64,000 nt of DNA, from assembly GCA_025782575.1 (NCBI GenBank), contig JALGYY010000046.1, positions 310,001-374,000 of the forward strand, read 5' to 3'. The notes below the pieces were generated by a model. That model searched no databases. It saw only the letters and a list, made by a program, of their open reading frames with translations, and was not told the origin of the DNA. Each line of letters opens with the position of its first letter. Positions within the stretch are counted from its first letter, which is position 1. Shown here one piece after another: positions 27,388 to 37,745 of this stretch. The position numbers and the translations under genes are program-made. Source of the stretch: a bacterium. Lineage in GTDB: Bacteria > Orphanbacterota > Orphanbacteria > Orphanbacterales > Orphanbacteraceae.

Positions 27388-29328
27388 ATGGGAAAGGTAA
27401 TTGGAATCGATCTCGGAACCACGAACTCCGTGGTGGCCGTTGTTGAAGATGGGGAGGCGAAGGTCATCCCCAATCCCGAGGGAGGGCGAACTACTCCTTC
27501 GATCGTCGCGTTTACGAAAGATGGTGAGCGCCTGGTCGGTCAGGTAGCCAAACGACAGGCCATTACGAACCCGGAAAACACGATTTCATCGATCAAGCGA
27601 TTCATGGGACGAAAGATTTCCGAGGTAAGTGAAGAGCAGAAGCTGGTCCCTTACGATCTCGTTGAAGCGGCGAACGGCGATGTGCGGATTCATATCAAAA
27701 GTCCGGAGAATCAGTACGCACCACCGGAAATCTCGGCGATGACGCTTCAGTATCTGAAGAAAGCGGCGGAGGATTACCTGGGGGAAGAGGTAACCGAAGC
27801 GGTCATCACGGTTCCCGCCTACTTCAACGACTCTCAGCGACAGGCCACGAAGGATGCCGGAAAAATTGCGGGCCTCGACGTGAAGCGCATCATCAATGAG
27901 CCGACAGCGGCGGCGCTCGCCTATGGCCTCGACAAGAAGAAGGATGAGAAAATCGCCGTGTTCGATCTCGGCGGCGGTACGTTCGACATTTCCATATTGG
28001 AACTGGGTGACGGCGTCTTCGAAGTAAAATCGACGAACGGGGACACCCATCTCGGAGGAGACGACTTCGACCATAAGGTGATCAACTACCTGGCCGACGA
28101 ATTCCAGAAAGAATCGGGAATCGACATCCGTTCCGACAAGATGGCGCTCCAACGACTGAAAGAGGCTTCTGAAAAGGCCAAGTGCGAACTGTCGACCACA
28201 CTGAAGACGGATATCAACCTTCCGTTTATCACAGCCGATGCTTCCGGCCCTAAGCATCTCGATCTGACTCTGACGCGAGCAAAGTTCGAACAGCTTACCG
28301 CCGATCTGATCGATCGCACGGTCAAACCCTGTGCGAACGCACTATCGGATGCCGGCCTGACGGCCAATGATATCGATGAGGTGATTCTGGTCGGCGGATC
28401 GATTCGGATTCCGGCGGTAGTCGAGAAAGTGAAGGAGTTCTTCGGCAGGGAACCTCACAAGGGGGTGAACCCGGACGAAGTGGTCGCTATCGGCGCAGCC
28501 ATTCAGGGGGGCGTTCTCGCCGGTGACGTAAAAGACGTCCTGCTCCTCGACGTCACCCCGCTTTCTCTCGGGATCGAGACGCTCGGCGGTGTGATGACCT
28601 CTCTGATCGAGCGGAACACGACGATCCCCTCTAAAAAGAGTCAGACGTTCTCGACCGCTTCAGACAACCAACCGGCGGTGAGCATTCACGTCCTCCAAGG
28701 GGAGAGGGACATGTCGGTGGATAACCGCACGTTGGGGCGGTTCGATCTGACTGATATTCCGCCGGCGCCGCGAGGCCTGCCCCAGATCGAGGTTACATTC
28801 GACATCGACGCGAACGGTATCGTCCACGTCTCCGCGAAGGACCTTGGTACGGGCAAAGAGCAGAAGATCAAAATTCAGGCCTCAAGCGGGCTCGCCGACA
28901 ATGAAGTGAGCCGGATGGTGGATGAGGCGGAAGCCCATGCTGACTCGGACAAGGCCAAACGAGAGCAGGTGGAAACACGGAATTCCGCTGATCAGCTTGT
29001 TTACTCGGTTGAGAAGACTGTCCGCGAGCATGGCGAGAAGCTCGACGCCGAGACGAGGAAGTCGATCGAAGATGCGGCGAATGATCTGAAAACGGTGATT
29101 GAAGCGGGCGATGTCGAACTCATGAAGAGTAAGATGGAGGCGCTCGAGAAGGCGTCCCACAAGCTTGCCGAACAGGTCTATGCGCAACAGACCGCTCAGC
29201 AGGCGGAGGGGGACGCCGACGCGACTCATGCGAAGACTGGCGCGGCCGGCGGCGGGAACGCTTCCAATGCCGAGGAAGCAGTGGAAGCTGATTTCGAAGT
29301 GGTCGACGAAGCCGAAGAGAAGAAGTAA
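27388..29328 (+). CDS. dnaK: Molecular chaperone DnaK (Hsp70)
   Basis: 646 aa, standard length. The nucleotide-binding domain begins [17 protein letters not shown] and has phosphate-2 motif [11 protein letters not shown] and adenosine motif [13 protein letters not shown]; the substrate-binding domain contains [17 protein letters not shown] and the helical lid; the C-terminus ends in an acidic EEKK-like tail. One residue differs from the familiar GGSTRIP form (GGSIRIP). AGGAGG precedes ATG 27388. Forms the grpE-dnaK-dnaJ chaperone operon. Confidence 0.98.
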   Translation: MGKVIGIDLGTTNSVVAVVEDGEAKVIPNPEGGRTTPSIVAFTKDGERLVGQVAKRQAITNPENTISSIKRFMGRKISEVSEEQKLVPYDLVEAANGDVRIHIKSPENQYAPPEISAMTLQYLKKAAEDYLGEEVTEAVITVPAYFNDSQRQATKDAGKIAGLDVKRIINEPTAAALAYGLDKKKDEKIAVFDLGGGTFDISILELGDGVFEVKSTNGDTHLGGDDFDHKVINYLADEFQKESGIDIRSDKMALQRLKEASEKAKCELSTTLKTDINLPFITADASGPKHLDLTLTRAKFEQLTADLIDRTVKPCANALSDAGLTANDIDEVILVGGSIRIPAVVEKVKEFFGREPHKGVNPDEVVAIGAAIQGGVLAGDVKDVLLLDVTPLSLGIETLGGVMTSLIERNTTIPSKKSQTFSTASDNQPAVSIHVLQGERDMSVDNRTLGRFDLTDIPPAPRGLPQIEVTFDIDANGIVHVSAKDLGTGKEQKIKIQASSGLADNEVSRMVDEAEAHADSDKAKREQVETRNSADQLVYSVEKTVREHGEKLDAETRKSIEDAANDLKTVIEAGDVELMKSKMEALEKASHKLAEQVYAQQTAQQAEGDADATHAKTGAAGGGNASNAEEAVEADFEVVDEAEEKK

Positions 29329-29337
29329 TCTCCGCGA

Positions 29338-30444
29338 ATGGCTAAGCGCGACTACTACGATATCCTCGGGATTGACCGGGGAGCGGATACGGACGTCATC
29401 AAGAAAGCGTACCGCAAGCTGGCGCTCAAGTACCATCCCGACCGCAATCCGGGGGACCACGCCGCGGAGGAGAGCTTCAAAGAGGCGACCGAAGCGTACG
29501 AGGTTCTCCGGCACGAAGAGAAGCGTTCGCGCTATGACCAGTTCGGTCATGCCGGTATGGATCCGAGTATTGGGGCCGGCTTTGGTGGTGGGGGGGGCGG
29601 GTTCGACATGTCTGATGCCCTGAGGGCATTCATGCGTGACTTCGGAGGCCTCGGCGATATATTCGGGGAGTCTGCCGGTACCGGGTCGGGTGGCCCTGCC
29701 CGGGGTTCGGATCTGCAGATCAAGCTTGCGCTCACCCTGGAAGAAGTCGCAACCGGTGTGGAGAAAAAGATCCGCGTCAAAGTGCTCGGCCCCTGTGACA
29801 CCTGCAATGGAAGCGGGGCCGCCCCCGGATCGACGACCGATTCCTGTCGCACATGCGGCGGGCAGGGCCGTGTACGCCAGATGCAACGATCCCTTCTCGG
29901 CCAGTTTGTCCACGTCACAGAGTGCCCGACCTGCCACGGTGAGGGGACATTGATCGCCAATCCATGCAAACAATGTCGGGGAGACGGCCGATCCGAACGC
30001 TCCGAGGAAATCAAAGTAAGAATCCCGGCCGGGGTGGCGAGCGGAAACTACATCCCTTTGCGCGAAAAGGGGAATGTCGGTCCTCGAGGGGGACCGCGAG
30101 GCGATCTGATCGTAATGATCGAGGAACGTCCCCACGATTATCTGGAACGACACGGCGATGATGTTCTCTACGATCTGGAGATTCCGTATCATACTGCTGT
30201 CATGGGAGGAAGCGAGGAGATACCGACCCTCGATAAGCGGGTTCGGCTGACGATCCCCGGAGGGACTGTGGCCGGGAAGATTTTTCGCCTTTCCAACAAG
30301 GGAATCCCCCATGTTCGTGGCCGGGGAAAAGGGGATTTCCTCGTGAGAGTAATCATCTGGGTTCCCAAGAAGCTGAAGAGAGACCAGAAAAAACTGATCG
30401 AGAGCATGCGGGACTCCGGCCTCTTCGAGCCGCCGGCGAGATAG
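29338..30444 (+). CDS. dnaJ: Co-chaperone DnaJ (Hsp40)
   Basis: 368 aa. The J-domain (1-70) holds KYHPDRNPG with the essential HPD; a Gly/Phe-rich region with a poly-Gly run (about 80-115) follows; then four C-x2-C-x-G-x-G zinc repeats (CDTCNGSG, CRTCGGQG, CPTCHGEG, CKQCRGDG, about 158-222) and two C-terminal beta domains. It delivers substrates to DnaK and stimulates ATP hydrolysis. A type I, full-length DnaJ nine bases after dnaK. Confidence 0.97.
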   Translation: MAKRDYYDILGIDRGADTDVIKKAYRKLALKYHPDRNPGDHAAEESFKEATEAYEVLRHEEKRSRYDQFGHAGMDPSIGAGFGGGGGGFDMSDALRAFMRDFGGLGDIFGESAGTGSGGPARGSDLQIKLALTLEEVATGVEKKIRVKVLGPCDTCNGSGAAPGSTTDSCRTCGGQGRVRQMQRSLLGQFVHVTECPTCHGEGTLIANPCKQCRGDGRSERSEEIKVRIPAGVASGNYIPLREKGNVGPRGGPRGDLIVMIEERPHDYLERHGDDVLYDLEIPYHTAVMGGSEEIPTLDKRVRLTIPGGTVAGKIFRLSNKGIPHVRGRGKGDFLVRVIIWVPKKLKRDQKKLIESMRDSGLFEPPAR

Positions 30445-31233
30445 ATGGGGAAGCGGGATACAAAGAACCGCTTTTGCTTCGTCCCTCCCGAAGAATTCTG
30501 TAAGGACCGATTCCCTCTCCCTCCTGATGAGCTGCACCACCTGGTCCGTGTCCTCCGTCTCCCGTCGGGATCAATCGTTACAGGAGTGAACGGGATCGGT
30601 CAGATCGCCTCGATCCGACTGGATCTGACGGAAGACGGCTGGGTCGGAGTGGTAATCGACCGCCGCGACTCCGAGAGGGAACCCCGGCTTCAGGTCACTC
30701 TCGCCGCCGGCCTTCTCAAGGGTAATGAGCTGGATGGTGCACTGGAGAGAGCGGTCGAGATGGGCATCACGGCCTTTATTCCAATGGTGGCCGAAAGAAG
30801 TGTCGCCGTACCCTCGCCCGAGCGGGAGGAACATCGCCGCAAAAGATGGGGCCGCATCGCCCTCTCCGCAATGAAGGTGGCCCGGGCCGCCCGCCTACCT
30901 GAGATCAAGCCGATGGTCAGCTTGCGTGCTTTGCTCGATCGGGTGGACGACTTCGATCAGGTTCTCATAGGCGATCCAGGCGGAGAAAAAAATCCGATCA
31001 GGGGAGACGCGCGCACCGTGCTCCTTCTCATCGGACCGGAGGGGGGCTTTACAGCGGAAGAGATCGAACTGGTCCTCTCTCGAGGGGCATCTTCCTTTTC
31101 GCTCGGACCACGGAACCTACGAGCCTCCACCGCATCCACCGCCGCCCTCGCCCGTCTCCTCTGTCTGCCCGGTGATCCCGAGAAAGACAGGCTTCGAGAT
31201 GGCCCGGAAAAGAAAGAAAACACCAATCATTGA
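30445..31233 (+). CDS. rsmE: 16S rRNA m3U1498 methyltransferase RsmE
   Basis: 262 aa. It methylates U1498 of 16S rRNA using SAM. The N-terminal PUA-like part has LPPDELHHLVRVLRLPSG; the SPOUT knot is seen in LLIGPEGGFTAEEIE and FSLGPRNLRASTASTAAL. The start ATG directly abuts the dnaJ stop. The stop TGA lies within the -35 hexamer of the mutS2 promoter. Confidence 0.94.
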   Translation: MGKRDTKNRFCFVPPEEFCKDRFPLPPDELHHLVRVLRLPSGSIVTGVNGIGQIASIRLDLTEDGWVGVVIDRRDSEREPRLQVTLAAGLLKGNELDGALERAVEMGITAFIPMVAERSVAVPSPEREEHRRKRWGRIALSAMKVARAARLPEIKPMVSLRALLDRVDDFDQVLIGDPGGEKNPIRGDARTVLLLIGPEGGFTAEEIELVLSRGASSFSLGPRNLRASTASTAALARLLCLPGDPEKDRLRDGPEKKENTNH

Positions 31234-31258
31234 CAGAAAAAGAAATTGAGTCTATATT
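31230..31258 (+). promoter_or_regulatory. Strong promoter upstream of mutS2
   Basis: TTGACA (31230-31235), 17-nt spacer, TATATT (31253-31258): the best sigma70 match in the window. The rsmE stop codon forms part of the -35. The predicted start near 31265 leaves a leader of about 200 nt before mutS2. Confidence 0.75.
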
Positions 31259-31264
31259 CTTTCA

Positions 31265-31460
31265 GGATCTTGAGTATCCATAGTATGGGGCGAGTTTTGG
31301 TACAGCTTACCCCATCGTCCGGATCACGAGGCTGCCTACAGAACCGAGGCTACCAGCTTATGCTGAGCCTACCGAACTCCTGACTCGGCACACCCTCACG
31401 GATTCGTTCATTATTTCGTAACTGACGAAGCCGTCCCCATCTGTCCGAGGGCAGGAAATC
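31265..31460 (+). ncRNA. Structured leader or small RNA upstream of mutS2
   Basis: The stretch has no coding potential but much pairing. ATGGGG (31285-31290) can pair with CCCCAT at 31310-31315 or with a second CCCCAT at 31435-31440, mutually exclusive folds. A hairpin CGG-A-TTCGT / ACGAA-G-CCG spans 31399-31433, and AGGCT...AGCCT with an inner AGC/GCT forms another around 31352-31372. Two near-copies of CCCCATC(T)GTCCG are present. It could be a riboregulated leader or an independent RNA such as a 6S-like species; no known family could be assigned by eye. Confidence 0.4.
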
Positions 31461-31465
31461 AATTG

Positions 31466-33829
31466 ATGGATCGACACGCTCTGGGAGTGCTCGAGTTTTA
31501 CCGTATTGTGGAACTCGTAACGGAGAAGTGCGTAACTCCCGCCGGCTCGCTGCTGGCAGAAAACATGGTGCCCGTAGCTGCAGCGGGGGTGCTCCGGGAT
31601 CTTCAGGACCTCTTGCGTGAGGTAATCGGAGTTCTCGAACGGGACGGCCGCCTTCCACTGGAAGGTGCCGCCGATCTTACCGGTCTGCTCGCGCGCGCTT
31701 CAGTGGATGGGGCCGCCCTCGATGCCGGTCAACTGTTGCAGGTCCTCCGCTCCAGCCGTGCGGCGGACGACACCAGCTCCGCCCTCAGTAGGAAAAAAGA
31801 CGGAATCAATTGCCTGGCCGACCTTGCATCCGGTCTCGAACCGCTCCAACCTCTCCAGATGGCAATTGCCAGGGCTATCAGCCCGGAGGGTGAGGTACTC
31901 GATAGCGCCAGCCACGCCCTCGCCGCCGTACGAAGCGAAATCGAAGCGACCCGAGTGGAAGTACGGGCCCTTCTCGATCGCCACCTCCAAACACTGTCTC
32001 TGAAAAAATCTCTACAGGATTCGATCATCACTCTCCGTAACGGACGATACGTCCTTCCCGTGAAAGGTGGTGCACGCGGTTCTGTCGAGGGAATCGTTCA
32101 CGATCACTCCGGGTCGGGGGCGACCGTTTTTATTGAGCCGATCGAAACCGTAGGTCGAAATAACGCACTGGCCCGTCTTCACCAGGAGGAGAGTCGCGAG
32201 ATTCGAAAGGTTCTCCAAAAATTGACATCAAGAGTGAGGGAATGTGCCGGAGCACTCTCCCGGAACATGGAGATCCTCGCCGATCTCGACTTTCTCCAGG
32301 CCAAAGGGCTCGCCTGCCGGGGCTGGCGGGGAACGATTCCGGAAGTTCGAATCGGAGGGACGATCGAAATCGTTCAGGGGAGGCACCCTTTGCTCGAGCG
32401 GACACTCTCCCTTGCGAATGACAAGGACTCTCTCGTTCCACTCGATCTTTCCTATCCTGACGGGATCCGTTCCATCGTATTGACCGGTCCCAATACAGGT
32501 GGCAAAACTGTGGCGCTCAAGACTCTCGGACTTTTCGTGCTGATGGCTCAGTCCGGACTGGCTATTCCGGCCGGGGCCGGTACACGGCTTCCTCTCTTCG
32601 ATAGCGTCCATGCCGACATCGGTGACGAGCAATCGATCGACAGGAGCCTGTCCAGCTTTTCAGCCCACCTCGAACAGGTGGTTGCGATCCTGCGAGAAGC
32701 GGGGGAGAACTCACTGGTCCTGCTCGATGAAATCGGGGCGGGAACCGACCCTGCAGAGGGTTCGGCATTGGCGATGGCACTTCTCGAGGAACTCCATGCG
32801 CGTGGCGTAACCTCGCTCGTCACGACTCATCTCGGCTCACTCAAGGTCTTCGTTCACGACACAGGCGGGATGTCCAATGCTTCGATGGCGTTCGATCGGA
32901 ACGCGCTCTGCCCCACGTACCGACTCGACGTCGGACTACCTGGTACGAGTCATGCCCTTTCCATAGCAGAGCGGCTGGGTGTCGATCCGAAGCTGATCCA
33001 ACGAGCTCGGGAGAACCTGGGATCTTCGGAGATGGAAATGGGGAAGCTGCTGGCCGATCTGAAATCCCGGGGTGCCGAGATGGACTGGCGGCTGGAAGAG
33101 CTCAGCCGGGATCAGGCGGATATAGAACAGGAACGGATCGATCTCGTTTCGAGGGAAAGGATGCTTCGCTCCGACAGACGAGAATTGAAAGCGAAGGCAC
33201 TCGGTGAAGCCAAGCGTTATCTGGATGAATCGAGGGCTCTCGTCGAGCGTCATGTGAAAGAGATCCGGGAGCAGGGGGGCGAGAGAGAGAGTATCAGGAG
33301 TGCCCGCCAGGAAATCGAGAGGGAGCGGCGCAATCTGAGAGCAAGGCTCGATGAATTGGAAGGGACCGACGAAACGCCGGGAGACACCGGCGACATTCTT
33401 CACATCGGCCAGGCCGTTCGTATCGCCTCGATGGAGAAGACAGGATTCATTGTGGAAGAAGGAAATCGGGCCGGTCGGTACTACGTGGAGACCGGTGGAA
33501 TCCGGTTGGAGATCGATTCGACTGATCTTTCGCCCGCTCGGGATGTGGGCAAAAGGAAGGCGAAGCCGGTATCCCACTCTCTGCCTGCCAAGACAGTCCG
33601 GCTTCAACTCGATCTTCGAGGGATGACAGCGGAAGAAGCACGCGACGAAGTCGACAAGTTTCTTGACGACGCTGTCCTCTCCGGCGCGTCCACTGTCGAA
33701 ATCATTCACGGCATCGGTACGGGGGTTCTCAGGAGGGAAGTGGGAGTGATGCTCCGATGCGATCCCCGAATCAGGCGATTCGAACTGGCACACGGCCGGG
33801 GAGCAAGCGTGGCGGAGATGAACGATTGA
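31466..33829 (+). CDS. mutS2: Endonuclease MutS2
   Basis: 787 aa. MutS2 is a MutS-family ATPase without mismatch-recognition domain; it acts on recombination intermediates or collided ribosomes. Helical core (about 1-320), ATPase with GPNTGGKTVALKTLG (Walker A, near residue 340), LLDEIGAGTDPAEGSALAMALLE split across Walker B, and SLVTTHLGSLK; a coiled coil (about 500-640) and the C-terminal Smr nuclease domain (LDLRGMTAEEARDEVDKFLDDA, EIIHGIGTGVLRREV) follow. ATG 31466 is preferred; TTG 31463 is adjacent. TGATG overlap with dnaG. Confidence 0.95.
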   Translation: MDRHALGVLEFYRIVELVTEKCVTPAGSLLAENMVPVAAAGVLRDLQDLLREVIGVLERDGRLPLEGAADLTGLLARASVDGAALDAGQLLQVLRSSRAADDTSSALSRKKDGINCLADLASGLEPLQPLQMAIARAISPEGEVLDSASHALAAVRSEIEATRVEVRALLDRHLQTLSLKKSLQDSIITLRNGRYVLPVKGGARGSVEGIVHDHSGSGATVFIEPIETVGRNNALARLHQEESREIRKVLQKLTSRVRECAGALSRNMEILADLDFLQAKGLACRGWRGTIPEVRIGGTIEIVQGRHPLLERTLSLANDKDSLVPLDLSYPDGIRSIVLTGPNTGGKTVALKTLGLFVLMAQSGLAIPAGAGTRLPLFDSVHADIGDEQSIDRSLSSFSAHLEQVVAILREAGENSLVLLDEIGAGTDPAEGSALAMALLEELHARGVTSLVTTHLGSLKVFVHDTGGMSNASMAFDRNALCPTYRLDVGLPGTSHALSIAERLGVDPKLIQRARENLGSSEMEMGKLLADLKSRGAEMDWRLEELSRDQADIEQERIDLVSRERMLRSDRRELKAKALGEAKRYLDESRALVERHVKEIREQGGERESIRSARQEIERERRNLRARLDELEGTDETPGDTGDILHIGQAVRIASMEKTGFIVEEGNRAGRYYVETGGIRLEIDSTDLSPARDVGKRKAKPVSHSLPAKTVRLQLDLRGMTAEEARDEVDKFLDDAVLSGASTVEIIHGIGTGVLRREVGVMLRCDPRIRRFELAHGRGASVAEMND

Positions 33830-35625
33830 TGCAGAGAGATCCGAACGACAACGTTGAGCGGGTGCGGGAGGGCAATGACATTGCCGCGGTCGTCGGCGGT
33901 TATGTTCGTCTCCGCAAAGCGGGAAAGAATTTCAAGGGACTCTGCCCCTTTCATAAGGAAAAGACCCCCTCTTTCATCGTAAGCCCCGACCGCCAGACGT
34001 ATCACTGCTTTGGTTGCAGCAAAGGAGGGGACGTATTCCGCTTCGTGATGGAGATGGACGGCGTAGGTTTCGCGGAAGCGCTGAGGACTCTCGCGGCACG
34101 TGCCGGTATCCAGCTCGAGTCTACCTGGGATCAGGCGAAGCATGGTGAGCGGGAAGAGTGGTTTCGTGTCCTGATGTTCGCCAGGAGCTACTTCCAGATG
34201 AAGCTTCGCTCCCCGGAAGGTGAAGGTGTTCGTCGCTATTTGAATGATCGGGGCATCAATGATCAAACGGTGGAGGAATTTGCCATCGGGTGGGCTCCTG
34301 ATGAATGGCGGCGTCTCCGTGAACTCGCTCATCGCAAGGGAATCAGCGACAGTGCCCTCGTGGAAACGGGGCTCCTCATCCCGAAAGAAGGGAAGACTCC
34401 CTACGATCGATTCCGCGGGCGGCTGATGTTTCCTATTGAGGATACTTCCTCCCGCACGATCGGCTTCGGCGGACGTATTCTTGGTGACGGGGAGCCGAAG
34501 TACCTCAATTCCCCGGAGACCGCACTCTTTCGGAAGGGAGAAGCGCTCTACGGACTCTCTCACACGAAAGGGGAGATTCACCGGAATGGACGGGCTGTTC
34601 TGGTGGAAGGGTACACCGACCTCCTCGCCTTGTGGCAACACGGCATCCGTACAGGGGTGGCCCCGCTTGGAACCGCGCTCACACCGGCCCAGGCACGCCT
34701 GATCGGGAATCATGCGGACCGTGTGGTACTGCTGTTTGACGGAGACGAGGCGGGTATGCGGGCTACCCTTCGATCGCTTGCCGTTCTCTCGGGGGAGGGG
34801 ATCACCGCTCAGGTAGCCACACTTCCCCGAGGTGTTGATCCTGATGAACTCTTGAGGGATAAAGGCCCGGACGAGCTTCTTTCCCGGCTCGACTCCGCCG
34901 AGGGGCTTGTGCCATTCGTCCTTCGGTTTCCTTTCGGAGGAGGGCGGGAAGAGGCGATTCGATCGCTGATCGAAGTTTTTGCGTCCGTAAAGGACGAAAT
35001 TCGTTTGAACCTTTTTCTCCAGGATGCACAGAAGCGGACTGGAATCGCTGAGGAGGTTCTCTACCGGGAGATTCGGAGTCTTCGACGGAGCGAGGCGGTC
35101 AAACCGATGAAAGGGGTACTCCATGCACCGGGCCCGCGGAAGCGGCTACTTGATGCACAGCGAGGAATTGCCTACCTTGGGTTTGAGAACCCTGATCTCC
35201 TCCCGGTGATTCGTAAGGCCGTACAGCCAGGGGATGTGCAGGATATACCTGCTCGAAAGCTCCTCAAAGCGCTGTACGAATGTATGGAGAGTGGGGTGGA
35301 ACCGTCTCAGACGGTGCTGACCCTCACCGGTGTGGACGAAGCATTCGCGCGACTCAGAATCGAGTCGACTGATTGGGAAGATCCAGTGACCGTGCTACAC
35401 GATTATATCGCATGCGTACGTGGAGAGGCCATCGAGCAAAGGAGCCGTTCGCTCCATGAAGAGCTGAGGGACGCAGAAGAGCGGAACGACTCCGAAGCGT
35501 GCTCCCGCCTGCTCGATGAGCGGAAGCGCCTCGCCGCACAGAGGCGCCGCATCGCCTACGCCGTTCGAGGCGATTCCGATGGGGCGGAGATCGTTGCAGG
35601 GGAAAGGAGTGAATCGCCGGAATGA
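33829..35625 (+). CDS. dnaG: DNA primase DnaG
   Basis: 598 aa. It synthesises RNA primers at the replication fork. The N-terminal CHC2 zinc finger is intact ([14 protein letters not shown] then [10 protein letters not shown]), followed by the core with the Toprim motifs [12 protein letters not shown] and [12 protein letters not shown], and a DnaB-interacting helical C-terminus. The start overlaps the mutS2 stop by one base; the stop overlaps rpoD as ATGA. The dnaG-rpoD arrangement is the common macromolecular-synthesis order, here without rpsU. Confidence 0.96.
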   Translation: MQRDPNDNVERVREGNDIAAVVGGYVRLRKAGKNFKGLCPFHKEKTPSFIVSPDRQTYHCFGCSKGGDVFRFVMEMDGVGFAEALRTLAARAGIQLESTWDQAKHGEREEWFRVLMFARSYFQMKLRSPEGEGVRRYLNDRGINDQTVEEFAIGWAPDEWRRLRELAHRKGISDSALVETGLLIPKEGKTPYDRFRGRLMFPIEDTSSRTIGFGGRILGDGEPKYLNSPETALFRKGEALYGLSHTKGEIHRNGRAVLVEGYTDLLALWQHGIRTGVAPLGTALTPAQARLIGNHADRVVLLFDGDEAGMRATLRSLAVLSGEGITAQVATLPRGVDPDELLRDKGPDELLSRLDSAEGLVPFVLRFPFGGGREEAIRSLIEVFASVKDEIRLNLFLQDAQKRTGIAEEVLYREIRSLRRSEAVKPMKGVLHAPGPRKRLLDAQRGIAYLGFENPDLLPVIRKAVQPGDVQDIPARKLLKALYECMESGVEPSQTVLTLTGVDEAFARLRIESTDWEDPVTVLHDYIACVRGEAIEQRSRSLHEELRDAEERNDSEACSRLLDERKRLAAQRRRIAYAVRGDSDGAEIVAGERSESPE

Positions 35626-37439
35626 CGACGAAGAAAGCGCCTACAAAAAAGAAGACGACGAAGAAGAAGGTGACGAGGAAGAAAAAAACGATGTCCTCTT
35701 TCGCCAAGTCCAGCAGTTTCGCCAAGCTGAAGAGCATGGCGAAGAGACAGGGGTATATCACTCACGACCAGGTGAATGATTCACTCGATGATAATGCTTC
35801 GCTCGACGAGATGGACGATCTGTACGCCGTTTTCGGGAAGATGAACGTGGATGTCGTCGATACGGTCGAGGAGGGAATCCGGAAGCGGGCGCTCCTGAGG
35901 GCTCAGAAGGCGAAGGCGAAAGAGGCCTCGTCCAGTTCGGCCGCCGCAGCAGTCCGCTATGACGACCCTGTTCGTATGTATCTCCGCGAAATGGGCCGTG
36001 TGCCTTTGCTTGATCGAAGCGGCGAGGTGACGATCGCCAAGCGGATCGAGGAAGGCATCCACCTTGTCACCTCGACACTCTTTTCGAGCACGACGACCTA
36101 TGCCGAAGTTTTGGACCTTCTCGGACGGATCGAGGATCCTAAATTTCGCCTGGAAGACCACATTCAGATCGATGACCCTGATTGGGGCCCCCAGCACCCC
36201 ACCCAGAAAGTGCGGCAGAAAATTGTCCGCCACGTGCAGAAGATCATTCGGCTGAACGACAAGATCGTGAAGATCGAGGACAAGAAGTGGGGTGTCAAAC
36301 CAAGGGCCGTCACTAAAGGGAAAGTCTGGACTGATGCCGTGAAGAAGCGCGCGCTCGGCATCCAGAAAATCAAGCTTCAGCCACGTCTCGGCAAGAAGCT
36401 CCTCCGCAAGATCCGGTACGTATCGGAACGGATGCGCCAGATCGATGTGGAAATCTGCAACTGTAGAAGTGTCTGCAAGAATCTCGAGGCAACGGAGATT
36501 CACACCCTCGCCAGGAAATCGCGCGCGTCAAAGAAGGGTGCGGCGGAAGTGACGAAGGCAATGAACATTTCGTCCGAGCTTGTGATCGACAGCTCGCGGA
36601 CAATTCGCAATGCGCAGAAGAAGCTTCGACAGATCGAGAGCGAGGTTCGCCTTTCCCATGACACGGTTCAAGATCTTCTCCAGCGAATCGCTGAAGGTGA
36701 GCGGATTACGGCGGAAGCAAAACGAGAAATGATCGAAGCGAACGTGCGCCTCGTCATCTCGATTGCCAAGCGGTATACCAACCGGGGCCTCGAGTTTCTG
36801 GACTTGATCCAGGAAGGCAACAGTGGTCTAATGAGGGCCGTCGATAAATTCGATTACCGGAAGGGTTATAAGTTCAGCACATACGCGACCTGGTGGATCC
36901 GGCAGGCGATCACCCGCGCAATAGCCGATCAGGCTCGGACCATCCGCGTTCCCGTCCACATGATCGAGGCGATCAATAAGGTGATCCGCACCTCGCGGCG
37001 TCTCGTTCAGGAATATGGCCGGGAGCCGCTACCTGAAGAGATTGCCAGGAAACTGGATCTTCCGGTGGACAAGATCAAGTCGGTGCTCAAAGCCGCCCAG
37101 GAGCCGATTTCGCTCGATCGACCGATCGGCGAAGACGAGGACTCCAATCTCGGCGACTTCATCGAGGACACCAAAGTAGTCTCCCCGGCGCATTCGGCCG
37201 CGTTCGTCATGTTGCAGGAGCAGATGGGAAGTGTTCTCAGCACTTTGACGAAGCGGGAAGAAAAGGTGATCCGCCTGCGATTCGGCCTTGGCGACGGTTG
37301 CCCGCGCACTCTTGAGGAAGTGGGAAGTATTTTTAATGTGACCCGCGAGCGTGTTCGCCAGATCGAAGCGAAGGCGCTGAAAAAACTGCGCCACCCGAGC
37401 CGGAGTCGTAAGCTTAAAGGGTATGTCGAAGTTCCTTAA
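35622..37439 (+). CDS. rpoD: RNA polymerase primary sigma factor (sigma70)
   Basis: 605 aa. The first 23 residues are almost entirely Lys/Thr, then a region 1.1-like part ([18 protein letters not shown]), region 1.2 ([18 protein letters not shown], about 106-124), a charged non-conserved region of about 230 residues, region 2 ([29 protein letters not shown] and [14 protein letters not shown]), region 3 and region 4 with the helix-turn-helix [25 protein letters not shown]. An internal ATG at 35691 (Met24) has GAGGA upstream and would skip the Lys tail. Clear vegetative sigma factor. Confidence 0.97.
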   Translation: MTTKKAPTKKKTTKKKVTRKKKTMSSFAKSSSFAKLKSMAKRQGYITHDQVNDSLDDNASLDEMDDLYAVFGKMNVDVVDTVEEGIRKRALLRAQKAKAKEASSSSAAAAVRYDDPVRMYLREMGRVPLLDRSGEVTIAKRIEEGIHLVTSTLFSSTTTYAEVLDLLGRIEDPKFRLEDHIQIDDPDWGPQHPTQKVRQKIVRHVQKIIRLNDKIVKIEDKKWGVKPRAVTKGKVWTDAVKKRALGIQKIKLQPRLGKKLLRKIRYVSERMRQIDVEICNCRSVCKNLEATEIHTLARKSRASKKGAAEVTKAMNISSELVIDSSRTIRNAQKKLRQIESEVRLSHDTVQDLLQRIAEGERITAEAKREMIEANVRLVISIAKRYTNRGLEFLDLIQEGNSGLMRAVDKFDYRKGYKFSTYATWWIRQAITRAIADQARTIRVPVHMIEAINKVIRTSRRLVQEYGREPLPEEIARKLDLPVDKIKSVLKAAQEPISLDRPIGEDEDSNLGDFIEDTKVVSPAHSAAFVMLQEQMGSVLSTLTKREEKVIRLRFGLGDGCPRTLEEVGSIFNVTRERVRQIEAKALKKLRHPSRSRKLKGYVEVP

Positions 37440-37446
37440 GAGGAGC

Positions 37447-37520
37447 GGGCCCATAGCTCAGTCGGTTAGAGCATCTGACTCATAATCAGCTGGTCCCAGG
37501 TTCGAGTCCTGGTGGGCCCA
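37447..37520 (+). tRNA. tRNA with CAT anticodon (Ile2 or elongator Met)
   Basis: 74 nt without encoded CCA. Acceptor GGGCCCA/TGGGCCC is perfect with G1-C72, excluding initiator tRNA. Anticodon loop CTCATAA gives CAT; the stem has four good pairs and a T/C mismatch at its top. T-arm CCAGG-TTCGAGT-CCTGG. C4-G69 and C5-G68 are the pairs favoured by TilS for lysidine formation, hinting at Ile2, but sequence alone does not settle it. It begins 7 bases after rpoD. Confidence 0.88.
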
Positions 37521-37552
37521 AATCCAGGATATATGGAGCGGGATGGGTGATC

Positions 37553-37629
37553 GGGCGATTAGCTCAGCGGTTTAGAGCGTCCGCCTCACACGCGGAAGGT
37601 CACTGGTTCAAATCCAGTATCGCCCACCA
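37553..37629 (+). tRNA. tRNA-Val (anticodon CAC)
   Basis: 77 nt including encoded CCA. Acceptor GGGCGAT/ATCGCCC pairs fully; anticodon stem TCCGC/GCGGA encloses CTCACAC with anticodon CAC, reading GTG. D- and T-arms (ACTGG-TTCAAAT-CCAGT) are canonical. Confidence 0.95.
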
Positions 37630-37667
37630 TTGTTCTCGTCTCTTTGCAGTAGTTCCCCCGGATCATT

Positions 37668-37695
37668 CCCCCTGCCCACGGGAGGGGGCTTTCTT
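37668..37695 (+). terminator. Rho-independent terminator after tRNA-Val
   Basis: CCCCCT (37668-37673) pairs with AGGGGG (37683-37688) around a 9-nt loop, followed by CTTTCTT. It ends the rpoD-tRNA transcription unit. Confidence 0.7.
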
Positions 37696-37745
37696 ATGTC
37701 CCGCATCATGGCCGCCTCTTGCGGGCTGCCGGCGGAGATGATCAG

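Noticed and set aside
28882-30540. 552-codon open frame on the minus strand across dnaK/dnaJ/rsmE
   Set aside because: It is the antisense of three well-recognised plus-strand genes; the product shows no coherent family pattern and is explained by codon bias.
33706-35124. 472-codon minus-strand frame across mutS2/dnaG
   Set aside because: Antisense shadow of conserved Smr and primase sequence; no ribosome-binding site and no recognisable protein.
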